A stretch of 64,000 bases of DNA from Bacteroidota bacterium (GCA_947452555.1 CANGDH010000002.1:62001-126000); one strand, 5' to 3'. Positions 40,719 to 50,576 are shown, numbered from the stretch's first letter. A program made the numbers and translations. The notes: generated by a model not told the origin, from the letters alone.

Positions 40719-42779
40719 ATGAAATTGAGCAGCTTACTTTTATTTGCATTTTTAGGTTTGACCATGGTAGGTAATAGCCAAGAACAAGACAGTATTTTCA
40801 AGCTTTTGAATACCGTAATTGTAACTGGAAATAAATTACTTCAAAAAAGAACAGAAGCGTCTATAGCTATTTCGGTCATCTCGCACCAAACTATCGAAAA
40901 AGCAAATGCTGCAAGGATTGATTTTCTGTTAAATAAAGTGAGCGGAGTATATATGCCAACCATTGGCGGAGAGCAACACATGATGTCTATTCGTCAACCC
41001 ATATCATTAAAGGGCTTGTATTTATATTTAGAAGACGGTTTGCCTATTAGGACTAGTGGTCTATTTAGCAGCAATGCATTAATTGAAATAAATACGAGTA
41101 ATATACATTCCATAGAATTGATTAAAGGTCCTGCTTCCGCATTATATGGGGCAGAGGCAATTGGAGGCGTAATTAATTTTATTTCATCTCCAGTACCAAC
41201 AACTAAACTTGCTTCCATTAGTGGTCAATTAAATTCAACGGGATTGAAAAAATTAGAACTTCTATACGGAAAACCCAATCCTAAAGGAGGGTGGATGATT
41301 AACGCTAGTTTTACGAATCAAAAAAATGGAATTTTAGAATATAGTGATTACAATAAAAACGCAATCAGTATTAAAAAAGAATTCAAGTTTTCAAAAAAAC
41401 TAACTGGTTATCAAACATTACAATACATTCATTATTACACACAAATGACTGGGTCGGTAGATAGTATTCACTTTGTTAAGAAGGATTTTAGTAGCCTACA
41501 AAGTTTTACTTATCGAAAATTAGCTGTTTTAAGATGGAGACAAAACTTTCAACAGGAATGGAATAGTAATTCAATAACACAATTCAATATTTTATATAGG
41601 AATAATACTATGGATCAAAATCCTACGTATTCCATTGCGTCTACGGCTAAGTCAAATAAATTTAAAGGTCAAATAAACAGTAATCATTTTGATGCCTTTG
41701 TATTTGACTTACAACACCAATGGAATATCCCTTCTCTAAAAAGTAAGCTTATAATTGGTGGGTATTGGGATATTACAAAACAAAATTTAAACGCGCATTA
41801 TATTGATATCTTAAAAGATACTATTCAAAATAAATATACAAGCTATACTGCAAAAATTCCTGATTCCTTACTTACTTCTTATCAGACACAAATAAACAAT
41901 AAAGCCATTTACCTAAACTATTTAGGCACTATTTCAAATACATTAAAAATTAATATGGCAATTCGATTTGATAATTTTGAATACGCTTTTAATAATCAAA
42001 TAGCATCGGGGACTCCTTCTTCTATAAATCATTTTTCACATTGGACTCCTAAGTTGGGATTCACTTATAATAAAAAACAAATAGGTGCTTATGTAAACTT
42101 TAGTCAGGGTTTTGTCCCTCCACAAATCACCGAGATTTATAATACTATTAAAGTTCCTTATTTATTGCCACAGCAATTTTCAAATTACGAAATAGGCGGC
42201 TGGGCGCAGGTAAAGAATTTATATGGAGAATTTTCTTTGTATCAATTAAATGGAGAGAATGAAATTATTTCAGTGAGGCAAGCTGATGGAGTAAACTTGA
42301 ATCAAAATGCTGGAAGTACCAAGCATATCGGTATTGAGTACCAACTAAAATATAAAATAAATAATGCCATCCAGTTGGAATGGAATGCTACTAATGCTAA
42401 ACATACTTACTATAAAACAATAATAAAAGGAGTAACTGTAGACGGTAATCATATGAATGCTGCACCAAATTTTTTAAGTAACGCTAGTTTGTATTTTAAA
42501 TTAAATAGCAAATTAAATAGTAGTTTAGAATGGCATCATCAGTCTAAATATTTTATGGACGAAACAAATACGACTATTTATCCTGGATTTAATTTATTGC
42601 ATATAAAGTTCAATTATGTTTTAGGTAAAAATACAGTTTGGCTTCATGTTTTAAATGTAACAAATGCGTACTATTCAACCATGGCTACAAAGAATTTTAG
42701 TACTAAAGGATCAAGCGCTTATTCTTATTATATTGGAGAACCTAGGACTATTGCCATGGGCTGGAAATGGTCTTTATAG
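40719..42779 (+). CDS. TonB-dependent outer-membrane receptor
   Basis: This 686-residue receptor lacks the SusC-type N-terminal beta domain. After a signal peptide (about 1-20, ending GNSQ) come the TonB-box region (LLNTVIVTGNKL), the plug (about 45-155, with LYLYLEDGLPIRTSG and ELIKGPASALYGAEAIGGVINFISS) and a beta-barrel ending TIAMGWKWSL. It resembles siderophore, vitamin or metal receptors rather than polysaccharide channels. No SusD partner or ABC transporter is nearby, so the ligand is unknown. It is monocistronic, with a terminator on each side. A TAGTTTTG at 40707-40714 lies only five bases before the ATG, too close for a normal leader. Confidence 0.92.
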   Translation: MKLSSLLLFAFLGLTMVGNSQEQDSIFKLLNTVIVTGNKLLQKRTEASIAISVISHQTIEKANAARIDFLLNKVSGVYMPTIGGEQHMMSIRQPISLKGLYLYLEDGLPIRTSGLFSSNALIEINTSNIHSIELIKGPASALYGAEAIGGVINFISSPVPTTKLASISGQLNSTGLKKLELLYGKPNPKGGWMINASFTNQKNGILEYSDYNKNAISIKKEFKFSKKLTGYQTLQYIHYYTQMTGSVDSIHFVKKDFSSLQSFTYRKLAVLRWRQNFQQEWNSNSITQFNILYRNNTMDQNPTYSIASTAKSNKFKGQINSNHFDAFVFDLQHQWNIPSLKSKLIIGGYWDITKQNLNAHYIDILKDTIQNKYTSYTAKIPDSLLTSYQTQINNKAIYLNYLGTISNTLKINMAIRFDNFEYAFNNQIASGTPSSINHFSHWTPKLGFTYNKKQIGAYVNFSQGFVPPQITEIYNTIKVPYLLPQQFSNYEIGGWAQVKNLYGEFSLYQLNGENEIISVRQADGVNLNQNAGSTKHIGIEYQLKYKINNAIQLEWNATNAKHTYYKTIIKGVTVDGNHMNAAPNFLSNASLYFKLNSKLNSSLEWHHQSKYFMDETNTTIYPGFNLLHIKFNYVLGKNTVWLHVLNVTNAYYSTMATKNFSTKGSSAYSYYIGEPRTIAMGWKWSL

Positions 42780-42804
42780 CGCGCTGAAATAGATAGTATT
42801 ACCT

Positions 42805-42848
42805 TAAAAAAAATGAGTCCCCTTGTTTAAAAGGAGACTCATTTTTTT
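42805..42848. terminator. bidirectional terminator
   Basis: AAAAAAAATGAGTCCCCTT and AAGGAGACTCATTTTTTT form a long stem between the convergent TonB receptor (ends 42779) and GLPGLI gene (ends 42880), with A and T runs on both sides. Confidence 0.92.
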
Positions 42849-42879
42849 AATATTTAAATGATAAATATTCTTAACAGCA

Positions 42880-43698
42880 TTAATTATTCACTCTTATTCT
42901 CATACCACCCATTCCACCACCTTTCTGCATGTCTTCCATTATCTTTTTCATCGCATCTTGAAATTGAGCACGGTTCATTTTCTCTCCCTTCGTAGGTTGT
43001 ACTAGTTCTTTCTTAGGGTATTTGCCAACTACTTCTGTAGCAGTAATTATATTCGCTCCATTATCTGTATCCACTTCTAAGATAGCACCTGGTAAACCTG
43101 TATAACTATTTGGGCCTACAGAAACAGGTATATCTTCGGTATACCATACAGTCAATTCCACTTCTTTTGGTTTAGGCTTCACGGTGTCTTCTGCATTTCT
43201 TGGACCGTTACCAAAACGCATACGCATTTGTTGTGGTTGCGTTATCATAGTTGTCGCCTTTTTACAAACATGCTTAGCAATTGTTTTAGTGACATCTGAA
43301 ATTTTCCATTGTTGTGGTTTTAAAGAATCCACAATTAAGAAAGATTTTTCAAACATGGCTCTTGCCTCATATTGCATTTGCGTATTAATGTCAGTATAGG
43401 TAGCAGTCTCTGGCATTCTAAACATAAATCTGTTACCCCCGCGATCACCCCCATTATTTGCAAATGGATCGGGTGCCTCGTCGTCAACTACTGTTCTGTA
43501 CAAGCTAGCTTGCTCATTAAAAAGTAATTCAAATTTGTCTGTTCTAAATTCTGGGACCCTTGCTCTCATTTCAGGGTCTGTTATCATACGATACATATTC
43601 ACTTTTTGCTCGTAAGAAATCTTACCCTCTTTTACTTGTGCAGTAGCCGAAGCAAAAAATCCAACCATACAAGCAACCACTACGATTATTTTTTTCAT
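42880..43698 (-). CDS. GLPGLI-family exported protein
   Basis: This 272-residue exported protein (signal peptide about 1-20, ending ATAQ) belongs to the GLPGLI family, named for the motif seen here as YTGLPGAILEVD near residue 205. The body is beta-rich. The N-terminus GKISYEQKVNMYRM and the central KISDVTKTIAKHVCKKATT are typical. Its C-terminus is unusually methionine- and glycine-rich. Family function is unknown, but these proteins are usually encoded directly after a TonB-type barrel, as here (34 bases). A partner role in peptide or metal handling is suggested by that pairing only. Confidence 0.9.
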   Translation of the reverse strand: MKKIIVVVACMVGFFASATAQVKEGKISYEQKVNMYRMITDPEMRARVPEFRTDKFELLFNEQASLYRTVVDDEAPDPFANNGGDRGGNRFMFRMPETATYTDINTQMQYEARAMFEKSFLIVDSLKPQQWKISDVTKTIAKHVCKKATTMITQPQQMRMRFGNGPRNAEDTVKPKPKEVELTVWYTEDIPVSVGPNSYTGLPGAILEVDTDNGANIITATEVVGKYPKKELVQPTKGEKMNRAQFQDAMKKIMEDMQKGGGMGGMRIRVNN

Positions 43699-43732
43699 GC
43701 TGTTTTTTTTATAAATATATTTAAATAATTAA

Positions 43733-46525
43733 TTACATTCTTATTGTCATTCTTGGACCACCATTCCCACCAGCTAAACCAGATTTTTGTAAACTATACG
43801 TAAAGCCTATTAAGAAATACTGATTGATTACATTATAAGATTGGTCAACAATTTGATTTTGTGACACGTTTCTAGAAACACCTATACTTTTATTTAAAAT
43901 GTCATAAGCACTTAATTTCAACTCAGCACGCTTGTTTTTCATAAAAAATTTAGAAATGCTTGCATTCCAAATTGGAACAGAAGTATTGTATCCCAGTGCA
44001 CGTCCTTCATTTATAGTATAATTAAGTGACTGGTTTAAAACAACACCTAAGGGTAAATAATTCGTCATGTCAGCTCCATATACCCTAGTTAGATAATTGG
44101 TATTTAACGCACTGTTTATTTTATTATTCGTAGTACTATATGAATGTCGTGCTGTAATATTGATATCCATGACTTCGTCTAATTGATAGGTATACGTAAA
44201 ACTAGGACCTGCCGATTTAACTACGGTTGTATTTAACATTGCATTGGAGTAGTTAACATTATTATTATACCCCCCATTAATTCCAAAGTTGAATCTTGAA
44301 TACAATTTTTTAATACCAAAGCCATAATTCACACTACCGTTAATTCGATACACTCCATTTACGTTTACTGGCTTAGAGAGTATAACTCTGCTAGGTAATA
44401 TGCTGTCATAATTAACTATAGAATTATTTGTGACTTGCGCATTTAATAATGCAAAAAAGTTTCTTTGTGCCAAAATCTTAGTTGAAAAGAATCTTAAATT
44501 TAAATTATGATTATAACTTCTTTTAAGGTCAGGATTACCAATTGTTTGATTGTTGATATTACTTTGGTCTAGCACAGGTTGTAATTGTGTAATAGAAGGC
44601 TGGTTAGTAGAAGTACGGTAGTTTAAATTAAAGTTTTGAGTTTGAGAAAAATTATACTGAAACATAGCAGCAGGTAAGATATCCCTAAAGTCTTGATTGA
44701 TTTTGGTTTTAGTATTTGTATTTTCTCCAGATAGTATGGCATCTTGCAAAGAGAATCCTGTTGAGAAGTTATATTTCTTTTGGTTCAATCTGAAATTCAT
44801 TCCACCGCCCATATAGGTATACTCACTATTGAATTCATTTGTCAACCTTGTATTCAAAGCATCATACATATTATTCAACCCGTTTTTATCATATACTTTC
44901 TTACTGCTTGATCCAATATTTTTATTTAAATAAGTATTAAACTCTAGTAACGACTTTTTAGTTAAGGGTTCAGTATATACCACATTTGCGGAATAAGATT
45001 GAGAAAATCCTTTTCTGTTATTTTTTTGATCTAATAAGGAGTCTTTGGTTAAGACCGTTCTTGTATAGTATAATTGGTCGGTGTATTGGCTTCCATTAGA
45101 AGTTGATTCATTGTAACCCTGCGTTATTGTGGAAGATATAGTACGCCCTTTTTTTGCAAATTTCTTTCTTAGTAATAGAGTATTTGATAAGTTAACTGCG
45201 TCTGACACTGAACTTGATTTTGTACTTGTTGCATTGGTAAGTGTGCCGTCTGGCAAATAAGTATCACTTGTAGATGCTCCAAAATTTGTATTATGTTGCT
45301 TTGAGATGCTTGGTGTAAATTTATAAGAGAAGGATTCAGAAACTTTATTATCAATAGTGCTACCAAATTTTAATTGTTGATTTCGACTAGTTGAGTTAGC
45401 GTAACTACTTCTATTAAATTCATTTCCTGAAGTTAAATTCTGAGTATATGAATTACTGATATTATTTCTTTCTACATCACTTGCATTTGCGTTCGCGTTA
45501 AAATCCATTTTTTTGCTATTCAATAAATTCGAATAGTTGCCACCCAATGAATACGTATTAGCTACCCCTTGCGCATTAGCATCTGTACCGCCGCTGTTAA
45601 AATTAACAGTCACTCCACCGCCACCTCTTCCACCACCGCCAGCTCCAGAAAAGCTAGAAATATCTCCATTTGAAAATGCTTGTCTATTCGTATTATTCGC
45701 AGTTGCAATAACTGAAAACTGTTCGTCGTTATTGATTCTATTTACGTTACCCTGTCCGTCAAATCTTCCTGGTGCTCCAAATCCAGATCCTACTTTCCCA
45801 AATGTGGATTGCTTGCGATCTTTTTTAGTTTTAATATTAATGGCAGTTTCTTCATTACCATCGTCAATGCCGGTAAACATAGCTTGATCTGATTTTCTAT
45901 CATACACTTGTATTTTGTCAACAGCGTCTGCTGATAAATTCTTTGTAGCCATTTTAGGATCACCAGTAAAAAACTCTTTGCCGTTCACATAAACTTTAGT
46001 GACCGACTTCCCATTCACCGTAATCGCACCTGCTTTGTCCACTTCAATACCTGGCATTTTCTTTAACATATCTTCAACTACAGCATTTGGTTGCGTTTTG
46101 AAATTTTCAGAATTGAACTCTATTGAATCTCCATTAATTACAACAGGAGGCCTTCTGGCAGTCACTGTGACAGTGGAGGTTTGACTGGCGTCCAATAAAT
46201 AGATATTCCCTAATGATAATTTTGGAGTGGTACCCACTTTCACAGCCACCCAAGTATGCTGATAGCCAATATAAGAAATGGATACAAGGTATTTACCTGC
46301 CACCACATTTTTGATTTGAAAAAATCCTTCGTCATTTGCCCTTGTAAAACTTATTAAAGAAGAGTCATTCGCTCTTGCCAGTGAAATAGTAGCAGACATG
46401 AGTGGCTTCTTAATAGTACTATCCATCACTGTACCGTCAATAGTTACATTCTGAGTGAAACCTAGTGAGCTGATTAATAACAAACCATTAACCAGCAAGG
46501 CTTTAATTGAATTAGATATTGTCAT
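43733..46525 (-). CDS. OMP_b-brl_3-type TonB-dependent outer-membrane protein
   Basis: This 930-residue outer-membrane protein has a signal peptide (about 1-24, ending GFTQ) and a carboxypeptidase-regulatory-like beta domain (about 27-105, with GTVMDSTIKKPLMSATISLAR). A plug region follows (PNAVVEDMLKKMPGIEVDKAGAITVNG), then a long barrel of the OMP_b-brl_3 kind. A glycine-rich run (GAGGGGRGGGG) interrupts the early barrel around 270-285. The start at 46525 gives a proper signal; the longer frame to 46594 does not. It is co-transcribed with the GLPGLI gene. A large inverted repeat lies about 40-85 bases upstream. Confidence 0.9.
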   Translation of the reverse strand: MTISNSIKALLVNGLLLISSLGFTQNVTIDGTVMDSTIKKPLMSATISLARANDSSLISFTRANDEGFFQIKNVVAGKYLVSISYIGYQHTWVAVKVGTTPKLSLGNIYLLDASQTSTVTVTARRPPVVINGDSIEFNSENFKTQPNAVVEDMLKKMPGIEVDKAGAITVNGKSVTKVYVNGKEFFTGDPKMATKNLSADAVDKIQVYDRKSDQAMFTGIDDGNEETAINIKTKKDRKQSTFGKVGSGFGAPGRFDGQGNVNRINNDEQFSVIATANNTNRQAFSNGDISSFSGAGGGGRGGGGVTVNFNSGGTDANAQGVANTYSLGGNYSNLLNSKKMDFNANANASDVERNNISNSYTQNLTSGNEFNRSSYANSTSRNQQLKFGSTIDNKVSESFSYKFTPSISKQHNTNFGASTSDTYLPDGTLTNATSTKSSSVSDAVNLSNTLLLRKKFAKKGRTISSTITQGYNESTSNGSQYTDQLYYTRTVLTKDSLLDQKNNRKGFSQSYSANVVYTEPLTKKSLLEFNTYLNKNIGSSSKKVYDKNGLNNMYDALNTRLTNEFNSEYTYMGGGMNFRLNQKKYNFSTGFSLQDAILSGENTNTKTKINQDFRDILPAAMFQYNFSQTQNFNLNYRTSTNQPSITQLQPVLDQSNINNQTIGNPDLKRSYNHNLNLRFFSTKILAQRNFFALLNAQVTNNSIVNYDSILPSRVILSKPVNVNGVYRINGSVNYGFGIKKLYSRFNFGINGGYNNNVNYSNAMLNTTVVKSAGPSFTYTYQLDEVMDINITARHSYSTTNNKINSALNTNYLTRVYGADMTNYLPLGVVLNQSLNYTINEGRALGYNTSVPIWNASISKFFMKNKRAELKLSAYDILNKSIGVSRNVSQNQIVDQSYNVINQYFLIGFTYSLQKSGLAGGNGGPRMTIRM

Positions 46526-46561
46526 AATGCGAAAATACGATTGAATTCGTAAATTTAAATT

Positions 46562-46611
46562 TTTACACAATTTTATGGATAAACGGCAATGCATTTATCC
46601 ATTTGTGTAAA
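46562..46611. promoter_or_regulatory. large inverted repeat in a divergent promoter region
   Basis: TTTACACAA (46562-46570) and ATGGATAAA (46575-46583) pair with TTTATCCAT (46594-46602) and TTGTGTAAA (46603-46611). The total stem is 18 bases with a four-T bulge and a ten-base loop. There is no T-run after it, so it is not an ordinary terminator. It lies between the divergent barrel gene and isomerase gene and may be an operator or a 5-prime-UTR stem. Confidence 0.55.
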
Positions 46612-46704
46612 TAATAGATAATAAGAGTTATAATTTAGACAATAAATATGTCTTTAGGTTTATTAGGTATAAAATCATTAAATTTAAATACTAAAACGAT
46701 TGTT

Positions 46705-47631
46705 ATGCAAAACTCTAGAAGAAGGTTTTTACAAAATGCTTCATTGGCATTAGTTGGCGCAAGTTTAAAACCAAGTGTCTTATGGTCAAAGGAATCAGTA
46801 GCTGCTAAAAATAAAATGCTAATTGGCATCCAATTGTATTCAGTGCGTGAAGACATGCATAAAAACCCTTTAAGTACATTAACTGCTTTATCTAAAATGG
46901 GCTACCACCATGTTGAGCATGCAAATTATGTTAATCAAAAATTTTACGGATATGATGCTGTAAGTTTCAAGAAAATATTGACAGACCTAGGATTACAAAT
47001 GCCGAGTGGTCACACTGTAATGACCCCAAAGCATTGGGATGCTTCTAAAAAAGAGTTTACCGATGTTTGGAAAAAAACGGTGGAGGACGCTGCCACTATG
47101 GGGCAGTCTTATGTAATTAGCCCATGGATGGACGAAACCGCTAGAAGCTCTTATGATGGTCTAATGGTTCAATTAGAGCAGTTTAATAAGTCTGGTGAAT
47201 TATGTAAAGCAAATGGAATGAAGTTTGGTTATCACAACCATAATTTTGAATTCACAGAAAAGATAAATGGAGAAATGATTTATGACTTAATCATAAAAAA
47301 TACGGATCAGGATAAAGTAATGCAACAACTTGATTTTGGAAATTTATTCGGAACTGGAGCAAGAGGTGCAGATTGGATTAAGAAATACCCAGGTCGTTTT
47401 GCATCACTGCATGTTAAGGACGAGATTAAAGCAGAAAAAGGTGAAATGAATGACGGCTATGATAGCACTACCTTAGGCGATGGCTTAGTGGACCCTAAAG
47501 CTATAGCCCTATTGGCTAAAAAGATAGGTGGTACTCATCATTTTATTATTGAACAAGAATCTTATCAAGACAAAACGCCGCTTGAATGCGCTAAAATAGA
47601 TTTAGACAGAATGAATGGCTGGGGTCTTTAA
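46705..47631 (+). CDS. Tat-exported sugar phosphate isomerase/epimerase family protein
   Basis: This 308-residue protein has the xylose-isomerase-like TIM-barrel fold. A twin-arginine signal (NSRRRFLQNASLALVGASL, about 3-21) marks it for the periplasm. Typical stretches are GIQLYSVREDMHKNPLSTLTALSKMGY, GYHNHNFEF and FASLHVKDE, which carry the metal-binding His and Glu residues (for example the HNHNFE region and EQESY near the end). Relatives isomerise or dehydrate sugars or keto-sugars. The ATG at 46705 is chosen over 46648 because it begins the Tat signal. A strong terminator follows. Confidence 0.88.
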   Translation: MQNSRRRFLQNASLALVGASLKPSVLWSKESVAAKNKMLIGIQLYSVREDMHKNPLSTLTALSKMGYHHVEHANYVNQKFYGYDAVSFKKILTDLGLQMPSGHTVMTPKHWDASKKEFTDVWKKTVEDAATMGQSYVISPWMDETARSSYDGLMVQLEQFNKSGELCKANGMKFGYHNHNFEFTEKINGEMIYDLIIKNTDQDKVMQQLDFGNLFGTGARGADWIKKYPGRFASLHVKDEIKAEKGEMNDGYDSTTLGDGLVDPKAIALLAKKIGGTHHFIIEQESYQDKTPLECAKIDLDRMNGWGL

Positions 47632-47650
47632 TTTTAGGTCATCCCATTTT

Positions 47651-47688
47651 AATAAAAGCACAAACTTCAATTAGTTTGTGCTTTTATT
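47651..47688 (+). terminator. terminator of the isomerase-family gene
   Basis: AATAAAAGCACAAACT and AGTTTGTGCTTTTATT form a long stem with a TCAATT loop, followed by a T-run. Confidence 0.92.
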
Positions 47689-47706
47689 TTTTAATAACTT
47701 TAAGCT

Positions 47707-49932
47707 ATGAAAAAATTTAGTAGGTCGTTTTTTTTATCACTTAGTATAGTAGCTTTTTTAATAATTTCTTTTCAAACTGTAGCCCAAAATAAAAAAACAG
47801 CAATCAATGCTGAACAAGCAAGATGGGATAAACATGCAAAACAAATTACTATAATCAGAGACGAGTGGGATATTCCTCATATTTATGGAAAGACAGATGC
47901 GGATGCTGTTTTTGGTTTGTTATATGCTCAGTGTGAAGAGAATTTCCCTCAAATTGAGAAGAATTTTTTGGAAATGCTGGGGCGTACTGCCGAAATGGAA
48001 GGTCCTAAAGCTATATACGATGACCTAATGATGCGACTCATTCAGGACAGTAGTGCTGCTATTAAAGATTATGAGCAAAGCCCTGAATGGTTTAAAAAGT
48101 TATTACAAGCACATGCGGACGGTATTAATTATTATTTATACACGCATCCAGAAGTGCACCCTAAAGTAATACCTTATTTTAAACCCTGGTATCATTTAAT
48201 GTGGACCGACGGAAGTGTATCACCCACTAAAAGCGCAGGTATTCGCGCTGCAGATGTGGAACATTTTTATGGAGATAGCAAAACTGCATCTGTTTACAAT
48301 TCAAGTCCAGTAATAAACTTCGACATGGAAGAAAAAACATTAAGGGGTTCCAATGGTTTTGCAATTGCGCCAAAGCATAGTAAGTCTGGAAATGCGATGC
48401 TTTATATAAACCCGCATGTGCCTTTCTATTTTAGATCTGAAATGCATATGTCAAGCGAAGAAGGACTAAATGTATATGGAGCAGTTACCTGGGGACAAAT
48501 GTTTATTTATCAAGGCTTCAATGAAAAATGCGGATGGATGCATACTAGCAGCTATGCAGACGTTGCTGATGTATATGAAGAAAAAGTAAGCAACCAAAAT
48601 GGAAAATGGAATTACGAATATGATAAACAATTTTATCAAGTTGGTACTAGAACTATTCCAGTTCAATATGTAGAAAATGGAATGGTAAAAACAAAATCGT
48701 TTACAACTTATAAAACGAATCATGGGCCAGTCATGACTAGTAAAAATAATAAATGGTTAAGCCTGCAAGAAAATAATCGTTCCCTAAACGCTTTGATGGA
48801 ATGCTGGATTAGAACAAAATCAAAAAATATTGAAGCATATAAAAAAGCACTTTCACTTTTAGCAAATAATAGTAATAACACTGTGTATGCTGACGCCAAT
48901 GGTAATATTGCTTATTGGCATGGCAATTTTATGCCAAAACGAAATCCTAATTATGACTATAGTATGCCAGTGGATGGCAGTACTAGTACCACCAATTGGA
49001 AAGGAGTACATCCACTTGATGAAATAGTACAAAGCATTAATCCTGTTAATGGATGGTTGCAAAATTGTAATGCGACTCCTTATGCAGTGGCTGGAGTAAA
49101 CAGCCCAAAAGCCAGTGATTACCCAGCTTATATGGCTCCAGATGGTCAAAATGGGAGAGGCGTAAACGCAATGGCTTTATTGTCAAAAATTGATAAAATA
49201 AATTTAGAAGAACTTATCAAAATTGGATACAATAAACATTTATCCGCTTTTGACATGCTATTACCCAGCTTTATCAACTATGCTAAAACAATTGCTTTAA
49301 ATAGTCAACAACAAAAAGCAATGGACTATCTATCTAATTGGGATCATGATGCTGATACTAGTTCTATTGCAACCACAATCGCAATTGAATTTGCTACTAA
49401 ATGGGCTTTAGAAATCGCCCCGCCAACAACCGAAGAAGCAGGCACTCAGATTATAAAAAAATATGAGCGCATGATTAGCGAAGTACCAAATGAAAAAAAA
49501 TTACAAATATTAGATAGTACTTTGTCAATGCTCGTTAAAATTCACGGAACCTGGGAATTGCCATGGGGTAAAATAAATAGATACCAACGTGTAAATCCAG
49601 GAACTAGTTTTGATGACAATGCCGCTAGTATTGCAGTTGGACAGACTTCCTCTAAATGGGGTCAGCTGCCTGCATTTGAAAGCAAGCGTTTAGAAAACAC
49701 TAAAAATAGATATGGCTTTTCTGGAAATAGTTTTATTGCTGCAGTGAGCTTTGGAAAAACAGTAGAGGCCAAAACAATTATTACAGGGGGCCAGTGTCGC
49801 TTTGCAGATTCAAAACATTTTACAGACCAAGCTCAATTGTATATTGATGGAAATTTTAAATCAATCCATTTTTATAAAGCAGATGTTTTAGCGCATAAAG
49901 TAACATCGTACAAACCTGGGTTTGCTAAATAG
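47707..49932 (+). CDS. penicillin-amidase-family acylase
   Basis: This 741-residue exported enzyme belongs to the Ntn-hydrolase penicillin amidase family, which cleaves amides of N-acylated compounds. The signal peptide (about 1-27, ending VAQ) is followed by the alpha-chain region with IIRDEWDIPHIYGKTDADAVFGLLYAQ. After a spacer, Gly214-Ser215-Asn216 (RGSNGFAIAP) marks the autocatalytic cleavage site, with Ser215 as the new N-terminal nucleophile. HVPFYFRSEMH and WGQMFIYQGFNEKCGWMHT support the assignment. The substrate may be a beta-lactam, N-acyl-homoserine lactone, acyl peptide or lipid amide. Its last 61 bases overlap the end of the convergent LuxR-type gene. Confidence 0.9.
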   Translation: MKKFSRSFFLSLSIVAFLIISFQTVAQNKKTAINAEQARWDKHAKQITIIRDEWDIPHIYGKTDADAVFGLLYAQCEENFPQIEKNFLEMLGRTAEMEGPKAIYDDLMMRLIQDSSAAIKDYEQSPEWFKKLLQAHADGINYYLYTHPEVHPKVIPYFKPWYHLMWTDGSVSPTKSAGIRAADVEHFYGDSKTASVYNSSPVINFDMEEKTLRGSNGFAIAPKHSKSGNAMLYINPHVPFYFRSEMHMSSEEGLNVYGAVTWGQMFIYQGFNEKCGWMHTSSYADVADVYEEKVSNQNGKWNYEYDKQFYQVGTRTIPVQYVENGMVKTKSFTTYKTNHGPVMTSKNNKWLSLQENNRSLNALMECWIRTKSKNIEAYKKALSLLANNSNNTVYADANGNIAYWHGNFMPKRNPNYDYSMPVDGSTSTTNWKGVHPLDEIVQSINPVNGWLQNCNATPYAVAGVNSPKASDYPAYMAPDGQNGRGVNAMALLSKIDKINLEELIKIGYNKHLSAFDMLLPSFINYAKTIALNSQQQKAMDYLSNWDHDADTSSIATTIAIEFATKWALEIAPPTTEEAGTQIIKKYERMISEVPNEKKLQILDSTLSMLVKIHGTWELPWGKINRYQRVNPGTSFDDNAASIAVGQTSSKWGQLPAFESKRLENTKNRYGFSGNSFIAAVSFGKTVEAKTIITGGQCRFADSKHFTDQAQLYIDGNFKSIHFYKADVLAHKVTSYKPGFAK

Positions 49933-50576
49933 TCATCATATAGTTTGCTATTAAGTGTCACTTTAACTAAGCCTGCTAAGTTTTTAACTTCCAGTAACTG
50001 CATAAGCTTTGTTCGATGCCCTTCGATTGTGCGTTTGCTATGACCCACTTCGGCAGCTATCTGTTTGCTTGATGCCTCGTCGCAAATTCTAATTAAAATA
50101 TATTTATCGTAATACGCTAATTTTTTTACCCGTTCAATCATTTTAATTTTATCCATTTGATTCACCAAATCAAAAACACGATGAGCTATTGTAGAACAAA
50201 AATATATTTTACCCTTACAAGCCATTTCAATCGCTTTGATATATTCTTCCTGTGATACATTTCTAGCAACCACTACCGATACACCACTATCTATGATTTG
50301 ATATAATTGCAAATCATCTTCCTCATTAAATATTACCATTATAGGAATCAACTTATTTAATTCATTAATTTTATAAACAGCTCTTGGCTCATTCAATTCT
50401 AATAAGCCGCTATCCACTATAAGTAGCTTAGCGTGATCATTTAATATAGTGTCATTAATTTGCTCGAGCGTTTCGATTTGACAATATTCATCAAATAAGG
50501 ACTTATTCTTTAGTAATAAATGACATCCCATTGCGTATAGCTTTTGTTGATCGCAGATAATTACTTGTTTTTGCAT
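49872..50576 (-). CDS. NarL/LuxR-type response regulator
   Basis: This 234-residue regulator has a receiver-like N-terminus (MQKQVIICDQQKLYAMG, possible phospho-Asp55 in LLIVDSG). Its C-terminal LuxR-type helix-turn-helix is ILIRICDEASSKQIAAEVGHSKRTIEGHRTKLM, followed by a short extension. The receiver lacks the strong TP/K pattern, so phosphorylation is uncertain. The start at 50576 is preferred; the longer frame adds 19 residues unlike a receiver. There is no kinase next to it. It is single, convergent with the acylase and overlapping it by 61 bases, and divergent from the DUF1080 gene across a 245-base gap. Target genes are unknown. Confidence 0.85.
   Translation of the reverse strand: MQKQVIICDQQKLYAMGCHLLLKNKSLFDEYCQIETLEQINDTILNDHAKLLIVDSGLLELNEPRAVYKINELNKLIPIMVIFNEEDDLQLYQIIDSGVSVVVARNVSQEEYIKAIEMACKGKIYFCSTIAHRVFDLVNQMDKIKMIERVKKLAYYDKYILIRICDEASSKQIAAEVGHSKRTIEGHRTKLMQLLEVKNLAGLVKVTLNSKLYDDYLANPGLYDVTLCAKTSAL

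Noticed and set aside
45537..45887. 116-codon open frame opposite the TonB-type barrel
   Set aside because: It lies wholly within the convincing barrel gene, is proline-rich because it reads the glycine-rich run backwards, and has no family-like features.
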